From contig DASXFZ010000021.1 of NCBI GenBank assembly GCA_036489315.1, forward strand, positions 1 through 64,000: a stretch of DNA of 64,000 bases. Direction: 5' to 3'. This document shows, in pieces, positions 15,713 to 24,464 of the stretch. Every line of letters begins with the position of its first letter. Within the stretch, counting starts at the first letter, position 1. The position numbers and the translations under genes are program-made. The stretch is from Candidatus Cybelea sp. Lineage in GTDB: Bacteria > Vulcanimicrobiota > Vulcanimicrobiia > Vulcanimicrobiales > Vulcanimicrobiaceae. Below the pieces are notes generated by a model that was not told the origin of the DNA, did not search any database, and saw only the letters and a list, made by a program, of their open reading frames with translations.

Positions 15713-16726
15713 TCATTCGAGATTCAGCGGCGCGCCCAAGTTGAGACTCAACGGGTCAATGTTCGCGGCGTTAAGAGCGGCTTGCAGACCCCAGTACACG
15801 GTGGCTCTAGCGTTCCCGCGGACCCCTTCGTCGGCCAGGCGGTCAAGAAACGGTTCAACGATCGGTAGCGCGAGGTCCATACGCCTCCTAGCCGATTCCA
15901 CGTTACTCGCGAGCTTCGAGACGCGCTGGCAGAATCGCGGTCCGGGATCAGTCGTGAAGCGCAGGTCGAAGTAATCAAGCCCGTCGGCGTCGCGGGCACT
16001 GGCGAGAATGTCTTCGAGATCTGGGGGTGCAAACTGCGTCCGCATCTCGACGCCGAGGCCGCCGACACGCTTAAACACGTAATCGAACGTGTGCTTGGAG
16101 ATGCGCCGCGCGAAGAAAAGCGGCACAGTGTCCATGGCGTAGGCGTTGCGTATGTGTTTCCAGAGTTCTTGCGTATCATGATAAATCCACCGTCGCCAGT
16201 TCTTTATCTCGACAAGGATGCCGGCTTGATTCACAGGCAGTCGGGGATCGTAGATCAGCCCGTCGGACGCGCCCACTATACGCTGGTCTTTAACGTCCCC
16301 CCAGGCATGCCCAATAATAAAGCGATTGGAACGCTCAACGGCGGTTCGCACGGCCGTCTCTCCGGCTCGCCCGATCGTATCTTCTGTACCGGCCGCGCGG
16401 CGCGCGTGCTGATCATAGAGCGTTTGCAGCGAGATTCGACGTTCGAGAGCCGTCGCGATGTCCGCGTCGGACAGACTAGCGAGAGTAAAAAGGTTACACG
16501 GACAGTGGTAGGGTTCAGGGAAATCCGGGCCTGCTACGACGCGGATGTCGCCGAAGCGAAAGAGCTCCTTAATGGCAGCGGTCACGATGTGTGGGGCACA
16601 CGCTTCCTGCATCCAATGCGGCCCGTGTTCCGCCAGTTTAATCTCAAGCGTACGCCCAGAAGCCACGAGCAGGCGTTCCCGCAGTATCTTTTTGATGCGA
16701 TTCCTAGCCAGGCGGTGCCCCGCCAA
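15713..16726 (-). CDS. PD-(D/E)XK nuclease-like protein
   Basis: The 337-residue island protein has an N-terminal part (1-110) without a recognised domain. A restriction-endonuclease-like core follows: Glu123 in GRAGETAVRTAV, Asp155 in ASDGLIYDP and the E-x-K of ILVEIKNWRRW (Glu173, Lys175). This spacing fits the PD-(D/E)XK fold, so DNA or RNA cleavage is likely. The start is a TTG at 16726; an in-frame stop lies about 30 bases upstream. It could be a defence nuclease, a Holliday-junction-type enzyme or a restriction subunit; no methyltransferase is nearby. Confidence 0.7.
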   Translation of the reverse strand: MAGHRLARNRIKKILRERLLVASGRTLEIKLAEHGPHWMQEACAPHIVTAAIKELFRFGDIRVVAGPDFPEPYHCPCNLFTLASLSDADIATALERRISLQTLYDQHARRAAGTEDTIGRAGETAVRTAVERSNRFIIGHAWGDVKDQRIVGASDGLIYDPRLPVNQAGILVEIKNWRRWIYHDTQELWKHIRNAYAMDTVPLFFARRISKHTFDYVFKRVGGLGVEMRTQFAPPDLEDILASARDADGLDYFDLRFTTDPGPRFCQRVSKLASNVESARRRMDLALPIVEPFLDRLADEGVRGNARATVYWGLQAALNAANIDPLSLNLGAPLNLE

Positions 16727-17401
16727 GCGGGGTCTGATGTTCGGCCCCGGTCGTCAGGCATGCAGCCACGACGTCCTGGTCCGCGTCCAAAGAAGTGGGT
16801 GCCTCTCACTGGTCATACAGCCTGGCCCAATGTCCGTGTACGGGTATATAAGAGTAACCATGAGGCCCGGCAGAGACCACCGCTGCAGCATGGAGCTGGC
16901 AAGCAAGCCTGCAGTGCCAGCCAAAGCGAACACACGTTCGCCATGGTTCGGGACACTTAGGCAAGGAAGGGCTATGTCGCTTTTAGAGGCGACCAAACAT
17001 TCGGCCAAACGGCTCAGTTCTCGGGATCGCTCTCATCAGCCTCGGCTCGCTTGTTGGCACGGTGCTCCTTTGAAATCAAACCCCGGCCTGCTGGGGCCGC
17101 CCCGTTGCGCGGCTCTTGTGAGGTGCATTCCAGAGAGCGATGCGCGGACGTGGTAGCTCGCGCTGGCGGCCGATCTATTCGTGATTTGGCTGCAACCTAT
17201 CCCCCGTTGTGGTTGCCTTCGGCGCCTCGCTCGCGGCTGATTGCAGGCCGTTCGAAGCCTGGCGCGATCGGCAAATGCAAGCCCGCGACTTCTGGAGTCG
17301 CTGGCGCTAGGAAACCGAATGGCAAAGGTCTGCAATCAGCTCGAAAACGGTGGAGCCTGTAATCCTGTAGTCGCTCTGCGATCGTTGGAGTGTGGCAGGC
17401 G
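16727..17401. other. 675-bp island region without a convincing gene
   Basis: Long six-frame products here lack motifs and overlap each other. A hairpin (GCTGGCA 16895-16901 with TGCCAGC 16915-16921) is present. A 13-bp repeat CTGTAATCCTGTA at 17357-17369 recurs at 17750-17762 on the far side of the next gene. Confidence 0.45.
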
Positions 17402-17665
17402 CTAGGGTCTGCGCCGCTCCTTGGCCACGCGATCCAGGGCGCCCCTGCGACTGCGTACGACCCGGTCGAGCACGGCGCGGTCTACACCGTCGCGTTTAGC
17501 GGTCAGGAACAGAGCTTCCACCAGCGCCGCTTCCGCTAGGCCCGTGTACCCATCCCGCCGCAAAGCGGTACGCAGGTCCTCGATCGCATACTTCGCGGCC
17601 TCGGTTATCTCATAGCTGGTTTTGATGAATCCTGGCGTTACAGAGCGACGAGGTTTGGCTGGCAT
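17402..17665 (-). CDS. small helical protein, possible ribbon-helix-helix regulator
   Basis: The 87-residue basic protein begins MPAKPRRSVTPGFIKTSYEI and is mostly helical and charged after residue 18 (ITEAAKYAIEDLRTALRRDG, LAEAALVEALFLTAKRDGVD). A short strand-like stretch followed by two helices would suit a ribbon-helix-helix DNA-binding protein, but this is inferred from the pattern. A 13-bp repeat lies on each side of the gene, the right-hand copy between its start and the divergent recombinase. Confidence 0.6.
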   Translation of the reverse strand: MPAKPRRSVTPGFIKTSYEITEAAKYAIEDLRTALRRDGYTGLAEAALVEALFLTAKRDGVDRAVLDRVVRSRRGALDRVAKERRRP

Positions 17666-17815
17666 ACTGCGTCCCTAAGCCGCGCGGAGCGAGTAAACCT
17701 TCTCCGCGTCCAGCAGTCACGAGCTTCTATTTCTGTTTTCGGGTGTACACTGTAATCCTGTAATAGTGCTTTTGCAGGGCTTGAACGAACGTCCTAGCAG
17801 TGCTAAGATAGTTGA

Positions 17816-18517
17816 ATGGGACGCAAAATGACGAAGCCAAGTAACCGCACGACGACGAAGGTCGTGTCTTATGTTCGAGTTAGCACACAACGCCAAGGCG
17901 CCAGCGGTCTTGGGCTTGAGGCACAACAGGCAGCGATCGCACTGTTCTGCTCGTCCAACGGCTACGATTTACTACAGGAGTTCCGTGAGGTCGAGTCCGG
18001 GCGCAATAACGAACGCCCTATACTGCGGAAGGCGATCGCGCGCACGAAGGCTGCTCGCGCGCTGTTGGTCATAGCAAAGCTCGATCGACTCGCCAGGTCG
18101 GTGTCGTTCATTTCAAGGCTTATGGAGCAAGTGGACTTTCGGGCTTGCGACTACCCGGACAAGGATCCGTTTATGCTCCACATCCGCGCAGCTGTCGCTG
18201 AGGAGGAAGCTCGCAAGATATCGCAGCGCACCTGTGACGCTCTGGCGGCTGCTAAGGCTCGTGGGACGCTTCTCGGCGCTGCTAACCCGGCTTGCCGCAA
18301 GCTCACGGCTCAGGCGGCTCGCAAGGGCTCGGAGCGCACAGCTACGATCGCGCGCGAAGAGAACGCAGAGGCTACAGTGATCGCCGTCGAGCTTCGTGCA
18401 GGTGGGTTGTCCCTACCGGCGATAGCTGCGGAACTAGACTCTCGCGGCGTCCTCACGCGCACCGGCAAAACTTGGAACCCGACGGGAGTGCTAAGACTCT
18501 TACAGCGCGCGGCCTGA
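17816..18517 (+). CDS. serine recombinase (resolvase/invertase family)
   Basis: The 233-residue recombinase has the catalytic serine motif YVRVSTQRQ (Ser23), then LGLEAQQAAI, VESGRNNERPIL and the LVIAKLDRLARS block. The C-terminus has a short recombinase helix-turn-helix (LPAIAAELDSRGVLTRTGKTW). It is a small resolvase/invertase type, not a large integrase. The island therefore has two site-specific recombinase families. A second ATG at 17828 is an alternative start. It may resolve multimers or invert a segment; I found no obvious invertible repeat next to it. Confidence 0.9.
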   Translation: MGRKMTKPSNRTTTKVVSYVRVSTQRQGASGLGLEAQQAAIALFCSSNGYDLLQEFREVESGRNNERPILRKAIARTKAARALLVIAKLDRLARSVSFISRLMEQVDFRACDYPDKDPFMLHIRAAVAEEEARKISQRTCDALAAAKARGTLLGAANPACRKLTAQAARKGSERTATIAREENAEATVIAVELRAGGLSLPAIAAELDSRGVLTRTGKTWNPTGVLRLLQRAA

Positions 18518-19187
18518 GCACACCGTTTCGATCGAACGCCTTCCGTCAAGCACATGCCCTGGCAGTATGCGGGGCCGTTCTCTCTTTGTGCTTAGGTTGT
18601 CAGGATATGGACCAGCAAGGATATCAATCCTGCGGCAATGACGAGCACAAGATAGCCGACGATCTGAGTACGCACCCGCAGCGATTCGGACCGCGCATCC
18701 TCAGTTGAAGCTAGACCTATCATCATAAATCTTGCAGCCCTGAACCTCAGCGCGAACTGCAGGTACGAGCGAGTAAAGAGCGCCATCCAAAGCCTGCCGT
18801 GGCCGCCGTAGCAGCGGCATAGACTGCAAAAGCCGCGTTCATGACTGAGGGCCCTCCTTCCGGGCGGTTTTGGTTACAACCCCGGATCGCTGAGGGCCTA
18901 TCCTAGGTCTGTAATCCACTCAGCTACCGGGCAAAACTCCGGTCCCGGCCTCTTCGTGTGTCTTGGGCCGCGGGCTCATCCCGACCGATTCTAATCGCCG
19001 TTCCTGCGCGATTGGCGGGGACTGAGCGAGGGTTCTGAATCGGGGGGAGATTCAAAATGGAAATGGCTGTGCCCAGTGGGGGTCCACATCGTCCTGCAAA
19101 GCCGTTCCGGATCAAGCACAAAGCCGGTAGACAAAGTTCTCCATTCATCCGGGAGGGGGTCTCAATGATAGGGAGGGGGGCCGAGAC
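18518..19187. other. 670-bp island region with one possible tiny gene and hairpins
   Basis: Apart from the 64-codon membrane-protein frame at 18592-18786, nothing convincing is coded here. A strong hairpin about 18859-18894 (TCCGGG-C-GGTT with AACC-CCGGA) could terminate transcription. GGTCTC...GAGACC near 19157-19187 may be the terminator of the next minus-strand gene. Confidence 0.4.
18592..18786 (-). CDS. possible small single-pass membrane protein
   Basis: The 64-residue frame opens MALFTRSYLQFALRFRAARF and ends with one strong membrane segment (QIVGYLVLVIAAGLISLLVH). A charged middle (SLRVRT) suggests a cytosolic N-terminus. It has no family match that I recognise; a holin-like or toxin-like role is conceivable but unsupported. 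Confidence 0.4.
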   Translation of the reverse strand: MALFTRSYLQFALRFRAARFMMIGLASTEDARSESLRVRTQIVGYLVLVIAAGLISLLVHILTT

Positions 19188-19835
19188 CTAGGCGGTATCG
19201 GGGCGTCTGCCCGCCTCCCATGCGTTTGACAGCATCTCATCCAACGAGCATTCAACTAGTTGAACTAAGCCCTCGAAGGTTCTGCCGCTTATCTTTGCGA
19301 TGACCGGCCATGCCCAGTTACTCGCATATACCGCTACGGTGTCTCGCGTAGGCAGTTCCCTTCCTAAAAGTGTCGCGATCGTCGTAGCGGCTGCGACGGC
19401 CTGATCTGCGTTTGTGAGTTGCGACGGCGGTACACGCCAATCTAGGTAATGCCGCACGTTGTTTGCAGTGTGGCGAAATATCGTTCCGAGATCTATCCCG
19501 TTCACACCCGCAGTAACCGGCGCACGTTGGGGAATCCGCCGGTAAAACGTACGCAACTCCTTGAACATTAAGTCAAAGAAAATGACGACTGCCGTCGCAA
19601 ATGCGTCACGCGCTCCCCGCGCTCTACCGTCCTGATCGAAGAAGTCCGAGAGCGCCTGAACCTCTTCGTCGGTAAGCCGGTCAAGTCTGACGGGCGGAAA
19701 TAGGGGCTGCGCCTCGTTTGCGTCCCTGGCACGGTCGAAAAGTAGCCGGAGCGTTTCCTGCTGCGCGTAAAGCTGCTCGCGTGCTCGCCTTTGCACGACT
19801 TCGAAAAGCTGAGCCTCGTACTCTTCGGTCCCCAC
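19188..19835 (-). CDS. hypothetical island protein
   Basis: The 215-residue soluble, mainly helical protein (MGTEEYEAQLFEVVQRRARE at the start) has no signal peptide and no motif I recognise. It lies last in a minus-strand run: glycosyltransferase, frameshifted gene, this gene, with the same orientation and short gaps. That suggests one transcription unit, perhaps late or structural genes of the element. Confidence 0.65.
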   Translation of the reverse strand: MGTEEYEAQLFEVVQRRAREQLYAQQETLRLLFDRARDANEAQPLFPPVRLDRLTDEEVQALSDFFDQDGRARGARDAFATAVVIFFDLMFKELRTFYRRIPQRAPVTAGVNGIDLGTIFRHTANNVRHYLDWRVPPSQLTNADQAVAAATTIATLLGRELPTRDTVAVYASNWAWPVIAKISGRTFEGLVQLVECSLDEMLSNAWEAGRRPDTA

Positions 19836-19870
19836 TTAAAGCGTAAACCTAGGGGGAGCAGCGAGGAACA

Positions 19871-20555
19871 CTATAACGGCACCAGGGGCCTTGCTTTGAC
19901 ACCCATCGCGTTCGCGAAATGGAGAACTGCACTGTTTAACGTGGGAGCCAAGTCCATCTGCATGTCGAGAGCCTCCTGTTTCTCCACTTCTCCAAACCCG
20001 GCGAGTCTGGCAAGCGTAGCGACGGTCGGACGCAGGAAAGCCAGATGCTCCACCGTCCAACGCTCCTCTTCCGACATACGATCGAGGTCTAGCGGATTCA
20101 GCGAGGTTATTTTCCTATCAGCATCGCGAAAGAAATCTAGACCCGCTCTGCTAAAGCCAAGCCGTTGGGGGAAAAGTTCGTCGTAGAATGTGAAGACGAC
20201 GTAGTTGGTCTCTGGTTTACTTCATTGGCAAGCCGGTAGCAGAATAAAACTAGCCACGCAATGAAGTCCGCCAGAGCCTTGAGAGCGTCTTGAGGGAAGG
20301 CTCGAACTTGCTCCGCGCGCTCCTGGCTTAGTTTCCCAAGCCAAATATGAAAAACGACCGCCGGCGAATCGACTAGCGCCGCACAGAAACTTGTCCTCGT
20401 CGCGTTCCATTCCAGGCCCCGTAGAAATGCTCGTTTCGACTTCGCTTTAAGTAACTCGTCGGGGCCGTGTAACGCTTGCAACACAATCGGGTCGAAATTC
20501 TGGCGCACAAAAGAGGGGTTCGGTGCCCGCCCCCCGGTTCCATCGCGGCATTCAC
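19871..20555 (-). pseudogene. hypothetical island gene broken by apparent homopolymer frameshifts
   Basis: Three consecutive frames join into one plausible protein of about 228 residues. It would begin with a GTG overlapping the glycosyltransferase stop as GTGA (MNAAMEPGG), continue with NPSFVRQNFDPIVLQALHG and AFPQDALKALADFIAWLVLF, and end with NYVVFTFYDELFPQRLGF and a MSEEERWTVEHLAFLRP tail. The frame changes fall at a C6 run (20530-20535) and a TTT run (20216-20218); one extra base in each restores the frame. It may be a decayed gene or sequencing error. Function is unknown. Confidence 0.6.
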
Positions 20556-21370
20556 GCCTGCATCAGCGCAGCGTGCTCCTCGCCGTAGGTGCGGTGGTCA
20601 TAGGGCGTTTGCTTGTAGCCTTTGGCATAGATAGGCGCTTCGGCGCGGTTGGCGATCTGGGCCGGCGAGTTGACGAAGTACACTTTGCCGGTGGTAACGT
20701 CCACATGGCCGATGAGGAGCGAGCATTCAGTGACGATCGTTCCGCCCGCTTCACGGAGGCGCACACAGAAGCTAATGTCCTCTGACGCGAGCGTGTTAGG
20801 GTCTGCGACCTTGTCGCCCGCGAGCGTCTCTCGGAAGGCTGTGCGGCGCTTAAACGGCTCGTCGCCCATGAGATTTAGAAAGTCGCGGCGGACTAGAAAC
20901 CAATGTGCGCCCGTGAATCGTAGTTTGGTGAGTTCTCCTGGCGCGTACTTGAGCGGGAAGTAGTAACCATAAAGCTTTCCTCCTGCGCCGTCGGTCTTGG
21001 TCTCCATGGTCACGGCTACGGCGTCGGAGTAAGGCTCGCGCTTCGAGTAAACTCCGGCGACCATTGTGACCCACTCGTTCTCTTCGAGAGCCTTGACGGC
21101 ACGATCGACTCTACCGACAGGCCACCATGCGTCATCGTCTACCCAGAGGACGTACTGAGGGTCGAAGTCGAGTGCGGTTGCGTCTAGTTCGCGCGCTTCT
21201 CTGGCGAGTTGGTTGCGGGCTCCTACGACGGGCTCGCCCACAACGGTTAGCAGGCGGTGCGGGTACCCGTCGAGGTGCTCTCGGGTACAGGATTCAGTTT
21301 CGATCGAAATGGCGCCGCGTGTTGGCATGCAGATAATAAGGCCGAGCGGTTTAGGGTCGGTGGGCATCAT
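20552..21370 (-). CDS. glycosyltransferase-like protein (GT-A fold)
   Basis: The 272-residue protein has a GT-A pattern: a beta-strand start (LGLIICMPTRGAIS), an arginine-containing helix (VGARNQLAREA), a metal-binding DxD-like site in VLWVDDDAWWP, and an acceptor-side motif ASEDISFCVRLREAGG followed by IGHVD. An AAGGAG box precedes the ATG. Similar proteins occur in phage genomes, where they modify phage or host glycans. Substrate cannot be told. Confidence 0.8.
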   Translation of the reverse strand: MMPTDPKPLGLIICMPTRGAISIETESCTREHLDGYPHRLLTVVGEPVVGARNQLAREARELDATALDFDPQYVLWVDDDAWWPVGRVDRAVKALEENEWVTMVAGVYSKREPYSDAVAVTMETKTDGAGGKLYGYYFPLKYAPGELTKLRFTGAHWFLVRRDFLNLMGDEPFKRRTAFRETLAGDKVADPNTLASEDISFCVRLREAGGTIVTECSLLIGHVDVTTGKVYFVNSPAQIANRAEAPIYAKGYKQTPYDHRTYGEEHAALMQA

Positions 21371-21482
21371 GGGGTCTCCTTGCGGTGATAGGCTGGCGTT
21401 AAGGCCCTCCGGGACTTGCGAGTGTAGCTTTGGGTGCTACACTTGCCCGGCGGACCGTCCGTGGTTCTAGAAAGTTGGTAAA

Positions 21483-21954
21483 ATGTCGAACACACAATCG
21501 GTGAGGACGAACAAATAGAAGGCGCCGATTCGGTTCTTAAGCGTTGGTGGCGCCGCTTCCAGCGAGGTCTCTCGTTTCCGCCTGGTGCGTTCAAAGACGA
21601 GCAGTTTGAGGACCTTGTCGCAACGCTTGTTACAGGCGCCACAGTCGAGGGAATGCTTTGGCTCGGCATTCAGTTTTGCGGATACTTTGTTGAAGAAGGC
21701 AGCAAGAAAACTATAACGCGCTTGGCAAACTGATTCAAGAGGGTGTGCAGCGTACACTTATTTCGACTGATTTAGGGACCTTGCTCCGAGCATTTGCCGA
21801 TATACGCAATGACTTCGCGCACGATATAGACTATCGACTGAGTGAGGGCGATATCGACGCCCTTGCTTCGTTGCTGCCTGAGACCGCTAAGGCAACTATC
21901 GCGGCGACTTTAGAAAAGGAAGTCGAACCTTCGCACGGATTTGTTATGAGCTGA
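21483..21954 (+). pseudogene. RNDFAH-motif protein (MltR-like), apparently frameshifted
   Basis: A protein of about 157 residues becomes continuous from the ATG at 21483 if one A is added at 21513-21515 (AAA) and one at 21707-21710 (AAAA). It would read MSNTQSVRTNKIEGADSVLK, then FKDEQFEDLVATLVTGA, NYNALGKLIQEGVQRTL, LRAFADIRNDFAHDIDY. The IRNDFAH core resembles the MltR/DUF4145-type signature. As given, only 69 codons from GTG 21745 are open. It is either a decayed gene or a sequence error. Confidence 0.55.
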
Positions 21955-22084
21955 GTGTTGTTTTTATGCTGAACCCCGCACATTTCCTAGGTAAACTGAG
22001 TTATCTGAACGAGCGGAGTCGTAGGTTAGCCGCTCGAACTCTCAAGCAGAAACCGAGCGACACGAGACTTATGGAAGGTTATAG

Positions 22085-23020
22085 ATGAACGGACGACGCT
22101 GGCGTCATGCTACCTACGCCGCTTTTACTGCTATGCTCCTCACAGGCTGCGGCTCTTTGGCGCCGAGTGCGAATAGCACGGCTCCTCAGCGAGCGCAAGT
22201 GGACGCTCGCACTGGCTCGTGGATGTTGTTGGACGCAAAGAAAGACGCGCTGCTCTATATCTCCACGGCCGGTGGCTACGTGTACGTCTATAGCTACCCG
22301 GCGAATACGTTGGTGGGGCAACTTAGCGGCTTCATCAGTCCAGAGGGGCTGTGTTCCGACAAAGCGGGGCATATCTTTGTCACCGATAGCTACCTCCAGG
22401 AGGTTTCTGAGTTCGCGCACGGTGACACACAACCGATTGCGATGTTTACGCAATCGAGCCAAGATTGGCACCCGATTAGCTGCTCGGTAGACCCTGGAAC
22501 TAAGAACCTCGCCGTTCAGCCGGACGGTACTCACAGTCTCTATATTTTTAAGCATGAGGGCTCCGGAGCTACTATTTACAACAATCCGTACGGCTACGGC
22601 TATTTGGGCGGGACGTACGATGGAAGTGGAAACTTCTTCATGCGTGGCACTCCTAATCACATCGCAGAACTTCCGAAGGGCACGTCTACATTCACGAACA
22701 TCAAACTTTCGCGCCATATCGACCCTACTGAGGGCTTCGCCTGGGACGGCAAATATCTGTCCATAACGAACGGCAACACTTCTGCTATTATCGACTACCG
22801 TATCCACGTTCATCGAACCGTCGGGACCGTTGTAAGCGCCTCCAGTCTAAAGGGTGCAGAACTCGTTCGGCAGTTCACGATATACAAGAGCCGCTTCATT
22901 GGTCCGGACCAGTTCGCTTCGCAAGTCACCTTTTGGAAGTATCCTCGCTTTGGCAATGCTATCGGAGCAATCACAGGACTCACGGAACCTATAGGCTCGG
23001 CTCTCAGCGTTGGCCGCTGA
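22085..23020 (+). CDS. island lipoprotein with beta-propeller repeats
   Basis: The 311-residue protein has a lipoprotein signal (HATYAAFTAMLLTGCGS, Cys at about 22). NHL/SMP-30-like propeller blades follow (YVYVYSYPANTLVGQLSGF, PEGLCSDKAGHIFVTDS, SVDPGTKNLAVQ). It is clearly related to the host lipoprotein at 59785-60750, sharing GSWM, VYVYSY, LVG.L.GF and GLCSDK.GH. It is probably displayed at the cell surface or in the periplasm. Function is unknown; as island cargo it may modify the host envelope. Confidence 0.85.
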   Translation: MNGRRWRHATYAAFTAMLLTGCGSLAPSANSTAPQRAQVDARTGSWMLLDAKKDALLYISTAGGYVYVYSYPANTLVGQLSGFISPEGLCSDKAGHIFVTDSYLQEVSEFAHGDTQPIAMFTQSSQDWHPISCSVDPGTKNLAVQPDGTHSLYIFKHEGSGATIYNNPYGYGYLGGTYDGSGNFFMRGTPNHIAELPKGTSTFTNIKLSRHIDPTEGFAWDGKYLSITNGNTSAIIDYRIHVHRTVGTVVSASSLKGAELVRQFTIYKSRFIGPDQFASQVTFWKYPRFGNAIGAITGLTEPIGSALSVGR

Positions 23021-23067
23021 GACAAACTCTTTATAGGGATGTTTTACTAAGCTGAAAGGCGAAACGT

Positions 23068-23664
23068 ATGTATTACGACTCTCTCCCCGTATTCAACGTT
23101 ATGGACCACGGCGCAGTCGGGGACGGCGCTACGGATGATACCGCTGCGATACAAAACACCATAGCGATGATTCCTGGCCCGGTCGGCTTAAAGCAGGGCG
23201 GCGGCATCGTCTTCTTTCCTGAAGGCACGTATCTTATTTCGGCGCCTCTGCGGCTACTCCAGGCATATACCGCAATCACAGGACACAGCAAAGGCGCCAG
23301 CGTTATTAGACTCGACCAGCAACATTGGAGCGGAGCGCTCTCGCCGGTTGACACTTCGAAATCTTACATGCTTGACAAGAATCACAGCTCCGTTACTGAC
23401 TGTACGATTAGCGATTTGACGTTCGATGGTCAGGCGCAAAATGCCCCAGCGGACGGTACATCCAAAACACAGAGCGGCATTCTTGTATTATCAAGAGACA
23501 TTATATCTAGAGTCAACTTGTACGACATTTGGGGATACGGCCTCTTTATTTTTGGAGATTCGGGCGAATATGCCATGAGACTTGTTTACGATCGAATCGG
23601 CGCCCTGACTTTTGAAGCGGTAGACGCCGCGTACGAGGGTAGGCATGGTATGATGCGCGAATGA
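23068..23664 (+). CDS. pectate-lyase-3-like beta-helix protein, short
   Basis: The 198-residue protein opens with the head typical of right-handed beta-helix enzymes and phage tailspikes (FNVMDHGAVGDGATDDTAAI, then GGGIVFFPEGTYLIS). The later part shows beta-helix character (SSVTDCTISDLTFDGQ, SGILVLSRDIISRVNLYDIW) but stops early compared with the usual 400 or more residues. It has no signal peptide. It could be a truncated spike or a compact polysaccharide-binding protein. Its stop overlaps the next start as ATGA. Confidence 0.75.
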   Translation: MYYDSLPVFNVMDHGAVGDGATDDTAAIQNTIAMIPGPVGLKQGGGIVFFPEGTYLISAPLRLLQAYTAITGHSKGASVIRLDQQHWSGALSPVDTSKSYMLDKNHSSVTDCTISDLTFDGQAQNAPADGTSKTQSGILVLSRDIISRVNLYDIWGYGLFIFGDSGEYAMRLVYDRIGALTFEAVDAAYEGRHGMMRE

Positions 23665-24365
23665 AACGACTGTTTGGCGCAGCCTTCGGCTCCGGGAGAA
23701 AAGCGCATACGCCTGAACAGATCATGCAAAGGCTCTCAGCAATCGCAGTGAACCCTGCTTCGCACCCGTCTTTTACGCAGCGTAATGCGTTCGTGCGAGC
23801 TTACACGGTTGCGCTCGGTATCACGGTACCCGAGCACGTGGCGAGAGCGGCCTTCCCGGGCGATGCATACCCGCCTTGGAGAGGCTCCGTATGTCGCAAG
23901 GACTTCGCGATCTTCCTCGATCTAGCGGCTGTCCTCGCGTGGCGGCAGTGTCTTGGGGCTTTTAACGATCTCGGCGGCATTTTCGATGACGAGCATATCG
24001 AAGCAGGACGTGAGAGCCTTATGGCGATCGCTGGTGAAGTATTCCCGGTCTCCGATCGAGCAGCTATACTCATGAGGCGTTACGACAGGTATGAGAGTGA
24101 CGATAACGCGACGCGCGAGTTCTTCGCAGGCACGCCTCTTGCAGACGTTGGGACTGCGGAGCGTCCAGCACATCTTACGCATTTGGAAATACACGCATGG
24201 ATGGTCAACGAAACCTTGGGCGAGCCCGCGCTCTATCTTAGCCCTCCATTCGACACCTTCAAGCTCACTGACTATCTCGCTAACCTGGAGACTGCTGCGA
24301 CCCTTTACTTCAAAGAGAGGGCTCTCGATCTGCTTGGAAAGCACCTGGATGCGGGACTCCCGTAG
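23661..24365 (+). CDS. hypothetical island protein
   Basis: The 234-residue soluble protein (MKRLFGAAFGSGRKAHTPEQ) shows no motif I recognise. It is coupled by ATGA to the beta-helix protein gene, so the two products probably work together. It is the last gene before attR. Confidence 0.65.
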   Translation: MKRLFGAAFGSGRKAHTPEQIMQRLSAIAVNPASHPSFTQRNAFVRAYTVALGITVPEHVARAAFPGDAYPPWRGSVCRKDFAIFLDLAAVLAWRQCLGAFNDLGGIFDDEHIEAGRESLMAIAGEVFPVSDRAAILMRRYDRYESDDNATREFFAGTPLADVGTAERPAHLTHLEIHAWMVNETLGEPALYLSPPFDTFKLTDYLANLETAATLYFKERALDLLGKHLDAGLP

Positions 24366-24464
24366 AGGCCGAAAGTTGTCCCCCGGGTCCAGGGACAACC
24401 CTTTCGTTGTCCCCGAGAAAATCTGCGAAAAAACCTTATAAAATAAGTCCTGAGCAGGGCTTAT

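Noticed and set aside
18859-18932. tRNA-like sequence on the minus strand (GCCCGGTAGCTGAGTGG)
   Set aside because: No 7-bp acceptor pairing, no 7-base anticodon loop and no canonical T-loop could be built. The region is better described by a strong local hairpin.
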